Source of the DNA: Flaviaestuariibacter flavus
Lineage (GTDB): Bacteria > Bacteroidota > Bacteroidia > Chitinophagales > Chitinophagaceae
Length of the DNA stretch: 64,000 bases
NCBI RefSeq assembly: GCF_004337505.1
Contig: NZ_SJZI01000002.1
Location: 102,359 to 166,358, forward strand
Direction: 5' to 3'
Shown here: positions 17,701-25,226 of the stretch, piece after piece
How positions within the stretch are numbered: the stretch's first letter is position 1
Layout: the number at the start of each line of letters is the position of its first letter
Notes under the pieces: model-generated
The model's input: only the letters and a program-made list of their open reading frames with translations
Told to the model about the DNA's origin: nothing
Database searches by the model: none
Position numbers and translations under genes: made by a program

Positions 17701-18045
17701 GATGTGGCGCAGATGGTGGCCGGAATTTATGAAGCCACCTTCGCGGCCTTTTCGGCCAACAGTCACTTCCCCGGCGAGCGGGAACAGTTTCTCCCCTACG
17801 CCGAGCGCTGGGCTTACCTGCTGAGTGGCTTTTTCCTGCACGCCTATTTCGATTGCGTCAACGGCGATGGCTTCGTGCCGAAGGATGAGAACGACGCAGC
17901 CATGGTGCTGCAAACCTTCCTGGTGGAGCGCTCGCTGCGTCACCTGGGCCAGCACCTCGCCGGAGCAACCGGTCGCGTGGATGCGCCGCTGGCCATTATC
18001 CGGTCGGTGTTTGAGCAGGCGGATGTGCCGGTGGGAGAAGCGTGA
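14722..18045 (+). CDS. treS: Trehalose synthase-maltokinase fusion (maltokinase motif altered)
   Basis: 1107 residues. N-terminal GH13 domain (about 1-560): DAVIYELHIKAFRDADGDG, ITELVVNHTSDQHPWF, nucleophile D209 in GFRLDAIPY, acid/base E251 in FLAEANMWPEE, H316-D317 in FLRNHDELT. It interconverts maltose and trehalose. The C-terminal half (about 585-1107) matches the maltokinase domain often fused to TreS (SRPWFAGKDR, FVKWYRKVEFFVNPDVELNR, SERRIKRSPLRDVAQM). Where the kinase loop normally reads HGDYHLGQVL, this protein reads H954-GAFDLQKVL; the catalytic Asp is Ala956, and the DFEGEP region is D973-FGGN. Kinase activity is therefore doubtful. It converges on the OtsAB gene across a terminator and a palindromic element. 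Confidence 0.93.
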   Translation: MATLTNKSEDLLWYKDAVIYELHIKAFRDADGDGIGDFKGLIEKLDYLQELGATAVWVLPFYPSPLRDDGYDIADYYSINPRYGDLEQFKAFLDEAHRRGLRVITELVVNHTSDQHPWFQRARRAPKGSPERDYYVWSDDPTQYKDVRIIFQDFEASNWTWDPVAQQYYWHRFFHHQPDLNFDNPQVQQEIFNVMDYWCAMGVDGFRLDAIPYLFEREGTNGENLPETHEFLKRLRKHVDEKFPGTLFLAEANMWPEEAAAYFGNGDECHMNYHFPVMPRMFMAVQQEDRYPITDIFEQTPPIPENCQWAMFLRNHDELTLEMVTDEERDFMYKAYAKDPKARINLGIRHRLAPLMDNNRRKIELMNSLLFSLPGTPVLYYGDEIGMGDNFYLGDRDGVRTPMQWSSDRNAGFSDCNPHQLYLPVILDPEYHYEAVNVELQRRNTSSLFWFMKRLIALRRNFKAFSRGDMQFLNVENPKVLAFTRTFEDQTVLVIVNLSKYAQPAEVDLRTFRGYQPVELFSRNKFPAVREDAPYFFTMGPHSFQWFQLEKVRSRVEEDRSIPMLELLQDSEPLSAFVRTQLEQDVLPTYVFSRPWFAGKDRTVYSLNIAEQQRMGNGYPSWWMLLEVNYESGLPEWYQLAVAVVPEERAQELAATYPESIIAHVNTPEGPAMLCDAFYLKELQRALLRRLVTGEHKELPTGNVYFDAVEELSNYDYENATPRVFAQNKFNTSVVYDNRLFVKWYRKVEFFVNPDVELNRYLSLEAGFPHTPRFLGSVEWQGARGRMVLAIAQELVDNHGNAYDFLQERVHNFIERIIARNNSEELLRYEPATWASPRAYEELPEALRDLVGSRAAELMRQLGDRTAQMHKAFARNTLSRDFAPEEFSLHYQRSLFASMVSLVRDTYHKMNRAEGLDEPAAVQIRELGARRGELLSLLKRIYDHKLDILKIRTHGAFDLQKVLLTGKDLVLYDFGGNIQKSYSERRIKRSPLRDVAQMVAGIYEATFAAFSANSHFPGEREQFLPYAERWAYLLSGFFLHAYFDCVNGDGFVPKDENDAAMVLQTFLVERSLRHLGQHLAGATGRVDAPLAIIRSVFEQADVPVGEA

Positions 18046-18067
18046 GCGTGAATCGTCAATCGTGAAT

Positions 18068-18100
18068 CGTCAAAGGCGCCGCAAAGCGGCGCCTTTGACG
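18068..18100. terminator. Bidirectional terminator between treS and otsAB
   Basis: 15-bp stem CGTCAAAGGCGCCGC / its complement with an AAA loop. A short-word repeat (GTGAATCGTCAATCGTGAAT, 18048-18067) precedes it and an inverted copy (CCACGATTCACGAC, 18271-18284) overlaps the otsAB stop. Confidence 0.75.
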
Positions 18101-18231
18101 TCATTGCGAGCGTAGCAAACTCCCTGACCTAAAGACTGGTCCTCGCCCGCGAGAGCCCTAGTTCGAAAATCCTTTTAGCTGAGGAGCATCCTGCGTAAAT
18201 CTGGAGTTTGCTTCGCTCTGCTCGCAATGAC
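18100..18231. repeat. MITE-like palindromic element, 132 bp
   Basis: Perfect 12-bp terminal inverted repeats GTCATTGCGAGC (18100-18111) and GCTCGCAATGAC (18220-18231), extended by the inner pair GCAAACTCC (18115-18123) / GGAGTTTGC (18203-18211). No coding capacity. The ends match a motif widespread in bacterial intergenic DNA (recollection). The left end overlaps the terminator. Confidence 0.7.
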
Positions 18232-18277
18232 GGGCATTCGCCCGTCGCGCAAAGCGACGCAAACCCTTACCCACGAT

Positions 18278-20494
18278 TCACGACCCCTGGTGCGCGGTGG
18301 CCTGCGCGAAGCGCCGCAGCAGCGGCAGCACCTGGCTCTGTGCCCAGAGGCTGAAGCGGGCCGCCGTTTTCGTTTTACCGACGCGGATGGTCACGGCCTT
18401 GTCGCGGAGCACGCGGAACATGTCTTCGTCGGTGGTGTCGTCGCCGATGCAAAGCATGAAGTCCGGTGTGAAGCGGTCGAGCAGCTTTTGCGCTGCCGTG
18501 CCCTTGTCGATGCCGATGAGGCGCACCTCGAGCACTTTGTTTCCATCGATCACCTGGAGCGCCGTATTGGCCGTGAGCTGCAACAGGCTGTTGCGCAATT
18601 CGCGCGAGCGTGTGAAGCCGAGGTCGGGGTGCGTGTTGCGGTAGTGCCAGGCAAGTGTATTGTTTTTTTCTTCGATAAAGGAGCCCACACAGCGGCCCAC
18701 AAACGACTCCATCAAGGGCCGGATCTGCTCCTTCCATTCGGGTGCGATGGTAACCTGGCTTTGCCAGTCTTCGCCGCGGTAGCGGATATAGGCTCCGTGT
18801 TCGGCCACCATGCTCAGGGGCAGGTCGCCGAGCCATTGCGCGAGCGTTTCCGGGTCGCGGCCGCTGATCACCACTACCTCGTTGGCCGGGTCGTTGCCCA
18901 GCTCCTGCAGCACCTGCAAGGCTTCTTTGGTAGGCACGGCAAGCGAGGGCAGCTTGGCATAGGGCGCCAGGGTGCCGTCGTAGTCGAGCAGGATACAGCG
19001 CCGGCCGGCACCGGTATACTGTTCCATCAGTTCCTGCGTGGTGGGGCCGTCGATAAAGTTGGACTGCTCGCGTTCCTGCTCCCGCTTTACCTCTACGAGT
19101 GTATCGAGGTTGTCCTGGATCCAGTGCTGCACGTCGTAGGATGCGAGCCGGCGTTGCATGAAGGAAAGGCGGTTGCGCTGCTCGGTGAGCGGCATGATGA
19201 GCGCTGCGTTGATGGCGGCGGCCACTTCGGACGAGTCCGTCGGGTTCACGAGGATGGCCTCGCTGAGTTCTGCCGCGGCGCCGGTGAGCTCGCTCAGGAT
19301 CAGCACCCCTTTATCGAGACAGGAAGCCACGTATTCTTTGGCCACGAGGTTCATGCCGTCGCGCAACGGCGTGATGAGCGCCGCGTCGGCCGACTGGTAC
19401 AGCGCACAGAGCTCCTCGAAGCTGAGGTGGTTGTAGCGGTACAGGATCGGCTGCCAGTTGAGCGAGGAGTATTTTCCGTTGATGGTGCTCACCTGCTGCT
19501 CGATCTGCCGGCGCATGGCTGCATACGATGCGATGTTGGCGCGTGACGGAATGATGTTGAAGATGAACACTACCTTTTCGCGCCACTCGGGAAAGCGCTC
19601 CAGGAACTGGTCGTAGCCTGTGAGGCGGTAGCTGAGTCCCTTTGTGTAATCAAGTCGATCAACAGAGAAAATAATTTTCTGCCCCATGAACTTTTCTTCG
19701 AGCGAGGTGCTGATCCGCGCCGCCAGGTCGTTGAAAAGTGCGTCGCGGAATTTCTGGTAATCGATACCGATCGGGAACATATCCACGCGCACCGTGCGGC
19801 TGTCGTAATACAGCGTGTTGAACTGGTTTTCGACCTTCAGCACCATCTTCGCCGACTGGATAAAGTGCTGCACGTAGTCGTAGGTATGAAAGCCCAGCAG
19901 GTCGGCGCCGAGCATACCTTGCAACAGCAGTGTTTTCCATTCGGTGGGCAGCAGGCGGAACAGCTCGTAAGAAGGAAACGGGATATGCAGGAAGAAGCCG
20001 ATGGTGGCTTCGGGCAGGCGCCGGCGCACGAGCTGCGGCACCAGCATCAGCTGGTAATCGTGCACCCACAGGATGTCTCCCGGCTGGTACAGCTCCACCA
20101 GGCGATCCGCGAAAAGGGAATTCACCTGCAGGTAGGCATCGAAGTCTTCCTGTCGGTATTGGGTGGTCTGGGGAAAATAGTGAAACAAGGGCCACAGCGT
20201 GGCATTGGAGAAGCCGTTGTAATAGCGGTCGTATTGGGTGGCAGGCGGGAAAAGTGGCTCGATGCCGAAATCGCCCGGCATCACGTTTTTTTCTACCGCT
20301 TCCTGCCAGTCTTCGGGCGCCGCGTCCATACTGCCTACCCAGACGCGCTCGGTGTAATCACCGGATGGGCTCTTTTCAAAGTAACTTTTTATTGCGGATA
20401 CGAGACCGCCGGAGCTTTGCCGCACGCGCAGGCCATCGTGCTGCCGCTCGAGCGAATACGGAAGGCGGTTTGATACTACGATGAGTCGGGCCAT
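18278..20494 (-). CDS. Trehalose-6-phosphate synthase/phosphatase fusion (OtsA-OtsB)
   Basis: 738 residues. The GT20 synthase part (about 1-465: VVSNRLPYSL, SGGLVSAI, WVHDYQLMLVPQLVR, FFLHIPFPS, FSVDRLDYTKGL, LITPLRDGMNLVAKEYVA) joins UDP-glucose and glucose-6-phosphate. The HAD phosphatase part (about 495-738: D504-YDGTL with D506, VVISGRD, VAEHGAYIRY, GIDKGTAAQKLL, CIGDDTTDEDMF) removes the phosphate to give trehalose. Fusions of this kind are common in Bacteroidota. With the convergent TreS fusion this gives two trehalose routes, a typical osmotic/desiccation setup. Confidence 0.95.
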   Translation of the reverse strand: MARLIVVSNRLPYSLERQHDGLRVRQSSGGLVSAIKSYFEKSPSGDYTERVWVGSMDAAPEDWQEAVEKNVMPGDFGIEPLFPPATQYDRYYNGFSNATLWPLFHYFPQTTQYRQEDFDAYLQVNSLFADRLVELYQPGDILWVHDYQLMLVPQLVRRRLPEATIGFFLHIPFPSYELFRLLPTEWKTLLLQGMLGADLLGFHTYDYVQHFIQSAKMVLKVENQFNTLYYDSRTVRVDMFPIGIDYQKFRDALFNDLAARISTSLEEKFMGQKIIFSVDRLDYTKGLSYRLTGYDQFLERFPEWREKVVFIFNIIPSRANIASYAAMRRQIEQQVSTINGKYSSLNWQPILYRYNHLSFEELCALYQSADAALITPLRDGMNLVAKEYVASCLDKGVLILSELTGAAAELSEAILVNPTDSSEVAAAINAALIMPLTEQRNRLSFMQRRLASYDVQHWIQDNLDTLVEVKREQEREQSNFIDGPTTQELMEQYTGAGRRCILLDYDGTLAPYAKLPSLAVPTKEALQVLQELGNDPANEVVVISGRDPETLAQWLGDLPLSMVAEHGAYIRYRGEDWQSQVTIAPEWKEQIRPLMESFVGRCVGSFIEEKNNTLAWHYRNTHPDLGFTRSRELRNSLLQLTANTALQVIDGNKVLEVRLIGIDKGTAAQKLLDRFTPDFMLCIGDDTTDEDMFRVLRDKAVTIRVGKTKTAARFSLWAQSQVLPLLRRFAQATAHQGS

Positions 20495-20585
20495 ACCTGT
20501 AGCTCATCCAAAAATTAAGCCAGCACAAAAGCTTTTCAACGGACCTTTTAAGCCGCCTTCCGCCCGCGGGCGCAAGCAGCGCTGC

Positions 20586-21065
20586 CTACCGGGATACGTC
20601 TCTTTTCCGGCTCGCGAAAAGCCGGAAGAGAAACAAGACCACCGGTGCCAGGATCACCACCATGATAAAAGGCACCATCGCGCCGGGCTCATAGTTGTCG
20701 CGGCGAAATGCAGCTCCTATTGAGTAATAAATTCCGGCGGCCATGACGAGGCAAACGGAAAGCCGGACCTGGAGAAAGAGCGAACGCAGCAGGGCGAGAT
20801 TCTGTTGCGGGTCGCCGTGGCCGGGCTTTTGCGGCAGCTTATCGGCATAGTGGTACAGCAGGCTGAACAGACCGTAGAGTGCGCTGGCAAGCACCGGGAG
20901 CACCCAGATGCTGGCCTTCGGTCCCCAGTTGGTGGCCTGGCCTTTTGCATCAAACTGGATGGGTATCGTGGCCGGCAGGGCGCCGTAGCTGCGGATCACC
21001 ATCAGCCAGATAAACAGCAGGAGGCCGCCGGAAAGCCAGCCCAGCAGGCGTGCGGAGCGGCTCAT
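20586..21065 (-). CDS. DUF1648-type membrane protein coupled to hutU
   Basis: 159 residues: an N-terminal helix, then [21 protein letters not shown], the conserved P-x-x-I-P-x-x-F...G...WG-K motif of DUF1648 proteins, and three further hydrophobic segments ([55 protein letters not shown]). Some family members sense or modulate extracytoplasmic regulators, but no role is established here. Its ATG overlaps the hutU stop (ATGA), so translation is coupled, although the fold gives no link to histidine breakdown. Confidence 0.8.
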   Translation of the reverse strand: MSRSARLLGWLSGGLLLFIWLMVIRSYGALPATIPIQFDAKGQATNWGPKASIWVLPVLASALYGLFSLLYHYADKLPQKPGHGDPQQNLALLRSLFLQVRLSVCLVMAAGIYYSIGAAFRRDNYEPGAMVPFIMVVILAPVVLFLFRLFASRKRDVSR

Positions 21066-22747
21066 CGGGATTGAATGATTTTGTCCAGATCAAGATCGTG
21101 CGCGGCGGCGGTTTGCTGCGCGATTTCATAGCCGGCGTCGGCATGACGGATGACGCCCATGCCCGGGTCGTTGCGCAGCACGCGCCTGAGGCGCGCTTCG
21201 GCATCATCGGAGCCGTCGGCAACGATCACCATCCCAGAGTGGATGCTGTAGCCCATGCCCACGCCACCGCCATGGTGCAGGCTTACCCAGGAAGCGCCGC
21301 CGGCGGTGTTCACCAGCGCATTGAGGATCGGCCAGTCGGCCACCGCGTCGGAGCCGTCCTTCATGGCTTCTGTTTCGCGGTTGGGCGATGCCACCGAGCC
21401 GGTATCGAGGTGGTCGCGACCAATGACAATTGGTGCTTTTACCTTGCCGCTGCGTACCAGCTCGTTGAAGGCCAGTCCCGCCTTTTCGCGCTCGCCCTGT
21501 CCAAGCCAGCAAATGCGTGCCGGCAGTCCCTGGAAGGCGATCCGCTCCTTTGCCAGCTTGAGCCAGCGTTGCAGGGAGGTGTTCTCCGGAAACAGGTTGG
21601 CGATCACTTCATCGGTGACCGCAATATCGGCCGGATCGCCGCTTAGGGCTGCCCAGCGGAAGGGGCCTTTGCCTTCGCAGAAAAGCGGGCGGATATAGGC
21701 CGGAACGAAGCCGGGAAAATCGAAGGCATTCTGCAGCCCGCGCTCTTTTGCGCGCGCCCGGATATTGTTTCCGTAGTCGAAGGTGATGGCACCGCGCTTT
21801 TGCAGTTCGAGCATCAGCTCCACGTGATGGTACATCGAATCGTAGGCGAAGTCGATATACTGCTCCGGGTTTTCGGTGCGCAGCACACGCGCCTGCTCTT
21901 CGCTCAGCTGGTGCGGCCAGTAGCCGATCAGCGGATCGTGGGCCGAAGTCTGGTCGGTGAGCGTGTCCGGAATAATATTGCGGGCAATGAGGCGTTCCAG
22001 TAGTTCTACGGCATTGCAGTGTACGCCGATGGAGAGCGCCTCGCCTTTTTGCTTTGCCTCGAGTGCGCGGTCGATGGCGGCGTCCACGCTTTCGATCATG
22101 AGGTCGAGGTAGCGGGTTTCGAGGCGCTTTTCGATGCGCCACTTTTCTACTTCGGCTACAAGCGCCACGCCTTCGTTCATGGTGATGGCCAGGGGCTGGG
22201 CGCCGCCCATGCCGCCGAGGCCGGCGGTGACGTTGAGGGTGCCTTTGAGCGTACCGCCGAAGTGCTTGTCGCCCGCTGCTGCGTAGGTTTCATAAGTACC
22301 CTGCACAATGCCTTGTGAGCCGATATAGATCCAGGAACCCGCGGTCATCTGGCCATACATCATCAACCCTTTGCGTTCGAGCTCCTCGAAGTGCTTCCAG
22401 TTGGCCCAGTTGGGAACCAGCTGCGAGTTGGACAGCAGCACGCGCGGTGCATCTTTATGCGTTTTGAGGATACCTACGGGCTTGCCGCTTTGGATCAGCA
22501 GGCTCTCATCGTTCTCCAGCACCTTCAGCGCGGCGATGATCTTATCGAGCGCTTCGAAATTGCGCGCCGCCTTTCCCCGGCCGCCGTATACAATAAGGTC
22601 GTCGGGACGCTCGGCCACTGCCGGGTCGAGGTTGTTGAGCAGCATCCGCAGCGCGGCTTCCTGGATCCAGCCCTTGCAGTTCAGTGTGGTGCCGGTGGGG
22701 GTTTTGTATTTAACCGGGTCGTATTTCGAAGTGGTTGTTACTGACAT
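21062..22747 (-). CDS. hutU: Urocanate hydratase
   Basis: 561 residues, the normal length for urocanase. It converts urocanate to 4-imidazolone-5-propanoate using tightly bound NAD+. Seen: [61 protein letters not shown], the glycine-rich [32 protein letters not shown], and [10 protein letters not shown] with the conserved Cys. Lies 132 bp downstream of hutH on the same strand, with a short-word repeat in the gap. Confidence 0.97.
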   Translation of the reverse strand: MSVTTTSKYDPVKYKTPTGTTLNCKGWIQEAALRMLLNNLDPAVAERPDDLIVYGGRGKAARNFEALDKIIAALKVLENDESLLIQSGKPVGILKTHKDAPRVLLSNSQLVPNWANWKHFEELERKGLMMYGQMTAGSWIYIGSQGIVQGTYETYAAAGDKHFGGTLKGTLNVTAGLGGMGGAQPLAITMNEGVALVAEVEKWRIEKRLETRYLDLMIESVDAAIDRALEAKQKGEALSIGVHCNAVELLERLIARNIIPDTLTDQTSAHDPLIGYWPHQLSEEQARVLRTENPEQYIDFAYDSMYHHVELMLELQKRGAITFDYGNNIRARAKERGLQNAFDFPGFVPAYIRPLFCEGKGPFRWAALSGDPADIAVTDEVIANLFPENTSLQRWLKLAKERIAFQGLPARICWLGQGEREKAGLAFNELVRSGKVKAPIVIGRDHLDTGSVASPNRETEAMKDGSDAVADWPILNALVNTAGGASWVSLHHGGGVGMGYSIHSGMVIVADGSDDAEARLRRVLRNDPGMGVIRHADAGYEIAQQTAAAHDLDLDKIIQSR

Positions 22748-22756
22748 ATAGCAAAT

Positions 22757-22880
22757 AATAAGTGGTTCAAGGTGTTCAAAAGGTTCAAGGGGTTCGAGTG
22801 CTTCAGGGGGTTCAGGAGGTTTTTGGGGCGTCGGTTATGAACCAACCCGGAACCTTAAAACCTCAGAACCATAGAACCTT
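22757..22880. repeat. Short-word inverted repeat region between hutH and hutU
   Basis: 22761-22823 repeats GTTCAAGG-like words (GGTGTTCAAAAGGTTCAAGG, GGGTTCAGG); 22834-22880 has the complements (GAACCAACCCGGAACC, CCTCAGAACCATAGAACC). No terminator-like T-tract is seen, so hutH-hutU read-through is possible. Confidence 0.6.
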
Positions 22881-24445
22881 TAATCGGGGTTAAAGGTCGA
22901 AAATCCTTCGTTGAGATCAATTCCGTTAGCGCCGGCGCATCGATTCACTTCGTCAACAAAGCTGAAGTCGGCAATGACTTTCTTAGCGGCATTGATATCA
23001 TCGGCAAAGATGCGGTCTTCCTCGGCAAAGCTGACGTGGCTGCGGATAAAGCTGTGCGCGCATTCCAGCAGGGCGCTGCTTTTCAGCGGGCGACGGAACT
23101 CGATCGCCTGTGCGGCGCTTACGAGTTCGATAGCCAGGATATATTCGAGGTTGTCGATCACCTTATGGAGCTTGCGCCCGCTGATGGAACCCATGCTCAC
23201 ATGGTCTTCCTGGCCAAGCGAGGTCGGGATGGAGTCAGCCGAGGCGGGGAAGCAAAGCGTTTTGTTTTCCGTCACGAGGGCCGCCGTGGTATACTGCGGG
23301 ATCATGAAGCCGCTGTTGAGGCCCACATTGTTCATCAGCAGCAGCGGCAGTCCCCACTTGCCTTCGAGCAGGAGGTAGCAGCGGCGGTCGGAGATATTAC
23401 CGGCTTCCGCAGCGGCGAAGCAGGCATAATCGAGCGGAAGCGCCATCGGCTGGCCGTGAAAATTTCCGCCCGAGATCGTATCGTCTTTTCCAAGCACGAT
23501 CGGGTTGTCGGTAACAGCGTTGGCCTCGATGGTCGTGAGTTCTTTAAGGTGCTGCCATGCCGTACGCGAAGCACCATGTACCTGCGGCATGCAGCGGAGC
23601 GAATAGGGATCCTGCACGCGGCCGCAGTCGACATGGCTTTGCATGATATCGGAGCCCTCGAGCAGGCGCCGCAGGCGCTGGGCCACCAGCTGGTTGCCGG
23701 CGAAGGGACGCAGCGCATGGAGCCGCTCGTCGAAAGGCGCCTTGGTGCCGGTGAGGGCCTCGAGGCTCATGGCGCCGATGATATCGGCTGCTTCGAGGCA
23801 GTTGTGCATCCGCTGCACCGCCTTGATGGCGAAGGCAAGGATGAACTGGGTGCCATTGATGAGTGCCAGGCCTTCCTTCGGACCGAGAGCGATCGGCCCC
23901 AGCCCATATTGCTGCAGCACGGAACGCGACGCCATGCGCACGCCTTTATGAAATACTTCACCGAGCCCGATCAGCGGCAGAAAGAGGTGCGCAAGCGGGG
24001 CCAGGTCGCCGGAAGCGCCCACCGAGCCTTTCTCGGGCACGACGGGGATAACATCGTTTTCAATATGCCAGATGATGCGCTTGAGCGTGCTCAGCTGCAC
24101 ACCCGAAAAGCCCTGCACCAGGGCCTGTACCTTGGTGATGAGCATGAGCTTGGCAATCTCTTCCGGAATAGGCTCGCCCACACCCACGCTGTGGCTCTGC
24201 AGGATCTTGTGCTGCAGCAGGCGGGTGTCGGCTTCGTTGATGGCGGTATCGGCCAGGATTCCGAAGCCCGTGTTGACCCCATAAACGGTGCGGCCTTCGT
24301 CGACAATGGCCTGAACAGCCTCCTGGCTCTCCAATACGCGGCGGGTAGCGGCTTCATCGAGACGGCCCTCCAGGCGGCTTGCAGCCAGCGAAAGGGCGCT
24401 TTGAACGGTCAATTTCTGCGTTCCGTAGAAAAATGGAATTCTCAT
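22880..24445 (-). CDS. hutH: Histidine ammonia-lyase
   Basis: 521 residues, family length. It removes ammonia from L-histidine to give urocanate, the first step of the Hut pathway. The MIO cofactor tripeptide A144-S145-G146 is intact in GSVGASGDLAPLAHL; also seen are VYGVNTGFG, NGTQFILAF, DNPIVLG, NFHGQPMALPLDYA and QEDHVSMG. Heads the minus-strand hutH-hutU-DUF1648 unit. A TATTTTCG -7-like box (24465-24458) lies just upstream. The divergent neighbour at 24509 is an unknown protein. Confidence 0.97.
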   Translation of the reverse strand: MRIPFFYGTQKLTVQSALSLAASRLEGRLDEAATRRVLESQEAVQAIVDEGRTVYGVNTGFGILADTAINEADTRLLQHKILQSHSVGVGEPIPEEIAKLMLITKVQALVQGFSGVQLSTLKRIIWHIENDVIPVVPEKGSVGASGDLAPLAHLFLPLIGLGEVFHKGVRMASRSVLQQYGLGPIALGPKEGLALINGTQFILAFAIKAVQRMHNCLEAADIIGAMSLEALTGTKAPFDERLHALRPFAGNQLVAQRLRRLLEGSDIMQSHVDCGRVQDPYSLRCMPQVHGASRTAWQHLKELTTIEANAVTDNPIVLGKDDTISGGNFHGQPMALPLDYACFAAAEAGNISDRRCYLLLEGKWGLPLLLMNNVGLNSGFMIPQYTTAALVTENKTLCFPASADSIPTSLGQEDHVSMGSISGRKLHKVIDNLEYILAIELVSAAQAIEFRRPLKSSALLECAHSFIRSHVSFAEEDRIFADDINAAKKVIADFSFVDEVNRCAGANGIDLNEGFSTFNPD

Positions 24446-24508
24446 AACAGTGGGTAGCGAAAATAACGTTTAACTTAGAGCGACAAGCTTTTACCCCAAA
24501 TCCACCCT

Positions 24509-25033
24509 ATGGAGAATCTTTTTTCGGCTATTGCCACGCTACTTTTCGGCCGCGCTGCCACCGCCACGCCCCTCACCTATCGTTGCTGCGCCCTGGGCAG
24601 CACCCTGCGTTTTCATAAAGCGCCTTTTGTACACCAATCGTACAACCGGGAAGGCGATGAATTTTTTACCGGGCAATCGGTAGAAGGTCCGGTGACCTAT
24701 GGCTTTGTTACCTGCCGCCTTATGAAGCCGCTGAGCGACCTCATGCTTGCCGAGCAACGTCTTTTTCTTTTCATGGAAAGCCTGCACGAGCATTTCGGTA
24801 TCACGTGCACCGCCGGCCTTGATCATGGCATTCCCTTCCCCGGCGATGCCGACGCAATAGGTATGACGGAATACTGGCAGGACGAACAAGGCAAGGACTG
24901 GAAAGTGGCAGGCTGGACCGACGGCACCCTGCTCAGTGTCATGTATGTGCGCGACATCTCCATCACCGACTTCCGTCGCCAGGATGCTTTCCTGAATTCG
25001 TTCCGTTTCGCCCCGGCCCGTAAATTCGCCTGA
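24509..25033 (+). CDS. Conserved-looking soluble protein of unknown function
   Basis: 174 residues without a convincing signal peptide. The sequence includes TYRCCALGSTLRFHKAPFV, QSVEGPVTYGFVTCRL, EQRLFLFMESLHEHFGITC, MTEYWQDEQGKDWKVAGWTDG and a C-terminal DAFLNSFRF. It reads like a compact alpha/beta domain, but I recognise no family. Divergent from hutH and followed by tRNA-Arg 61 bp later. Confidence 0.7.
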   Translation: MENLFSAIATLLFGRAATATPLTYRCCALGSTLRFHKAPFVHQSYNREGDEFFTGQSVEGPVTYGFVTCRLMKPLSDLMLAEQRLFLFMESLHEHFGITCTAGLDHGIPFPGDADAIGMTEYWQDEQGKDWKVAGWTDGTLLSVMYVRDISITDFRRQDAFLNSFRFAPARKFA

Positions 25034-25048
25034 TATAGCGCAGGTGCT

Positions 25049-25056
25049 TATCTTTG
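25049..25056 (+). promoter_or_regulatory. -7 box for tRNA-Arg
   Basis: TATCTTTG, a perfect TAnnTTTG, 38 bp before the tRNA. Confidence 0.55.
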
Positions 25057-25094
25057 CCCGCTCCGCAGATGACGGCGCCCTGCGCGTCCCATCC

Positions 25095-25166
25095 GGCTCC
25101 ATAGCTTAATGGATAAAGCGCCTGCCTTCTAAGCTGGTGATCTAGGTTCGATTCCTAGTGGGGCTA
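25095..25166 (+). tRNA. tRNA-Arg (anticodon TCT)
   Basis: 72-nt cloverleaf: acceptor GGCTCCA/TGGGGCT with discriminator A, D-arm GCTT...AAGC, anticodon loop CTTCTAA (TCT), 4-nt variable loop, T-arm CTAGG-TTCGATT-CCTAG. CCA is not encoded. Oddities: the acceptor has a G1-U72 end pair, and the anticodon stem CCTGC/GCTGG has a U-U mismatch at its middle pair. Confidence 0.93.
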
Positions 25167-25180
25167 CTCCAAAAATATTC

Positions 25181-25208
25181 AACCTCCTGAGCCTTCAGGA
25201 GGTTTTTT
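25181..25208 (+). terminator. Terminator after tRNA-Arg
   Basis: 10-bp perfect stem AACCTCCTGA / TCAGGAGGTT with a GCCT loop, followed by a T-run. Confidence 0.88.
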
Positions 25209-25226
25209 ATGTCCGCTTCCAAGCTG

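Noticed and set aside
18095..18104. TGACGTCA at 18097 as a regulator site
   Set aside because: It lacks the N4 spacer and lies at the junction of a terminator and a palindromic element between convergent genes.
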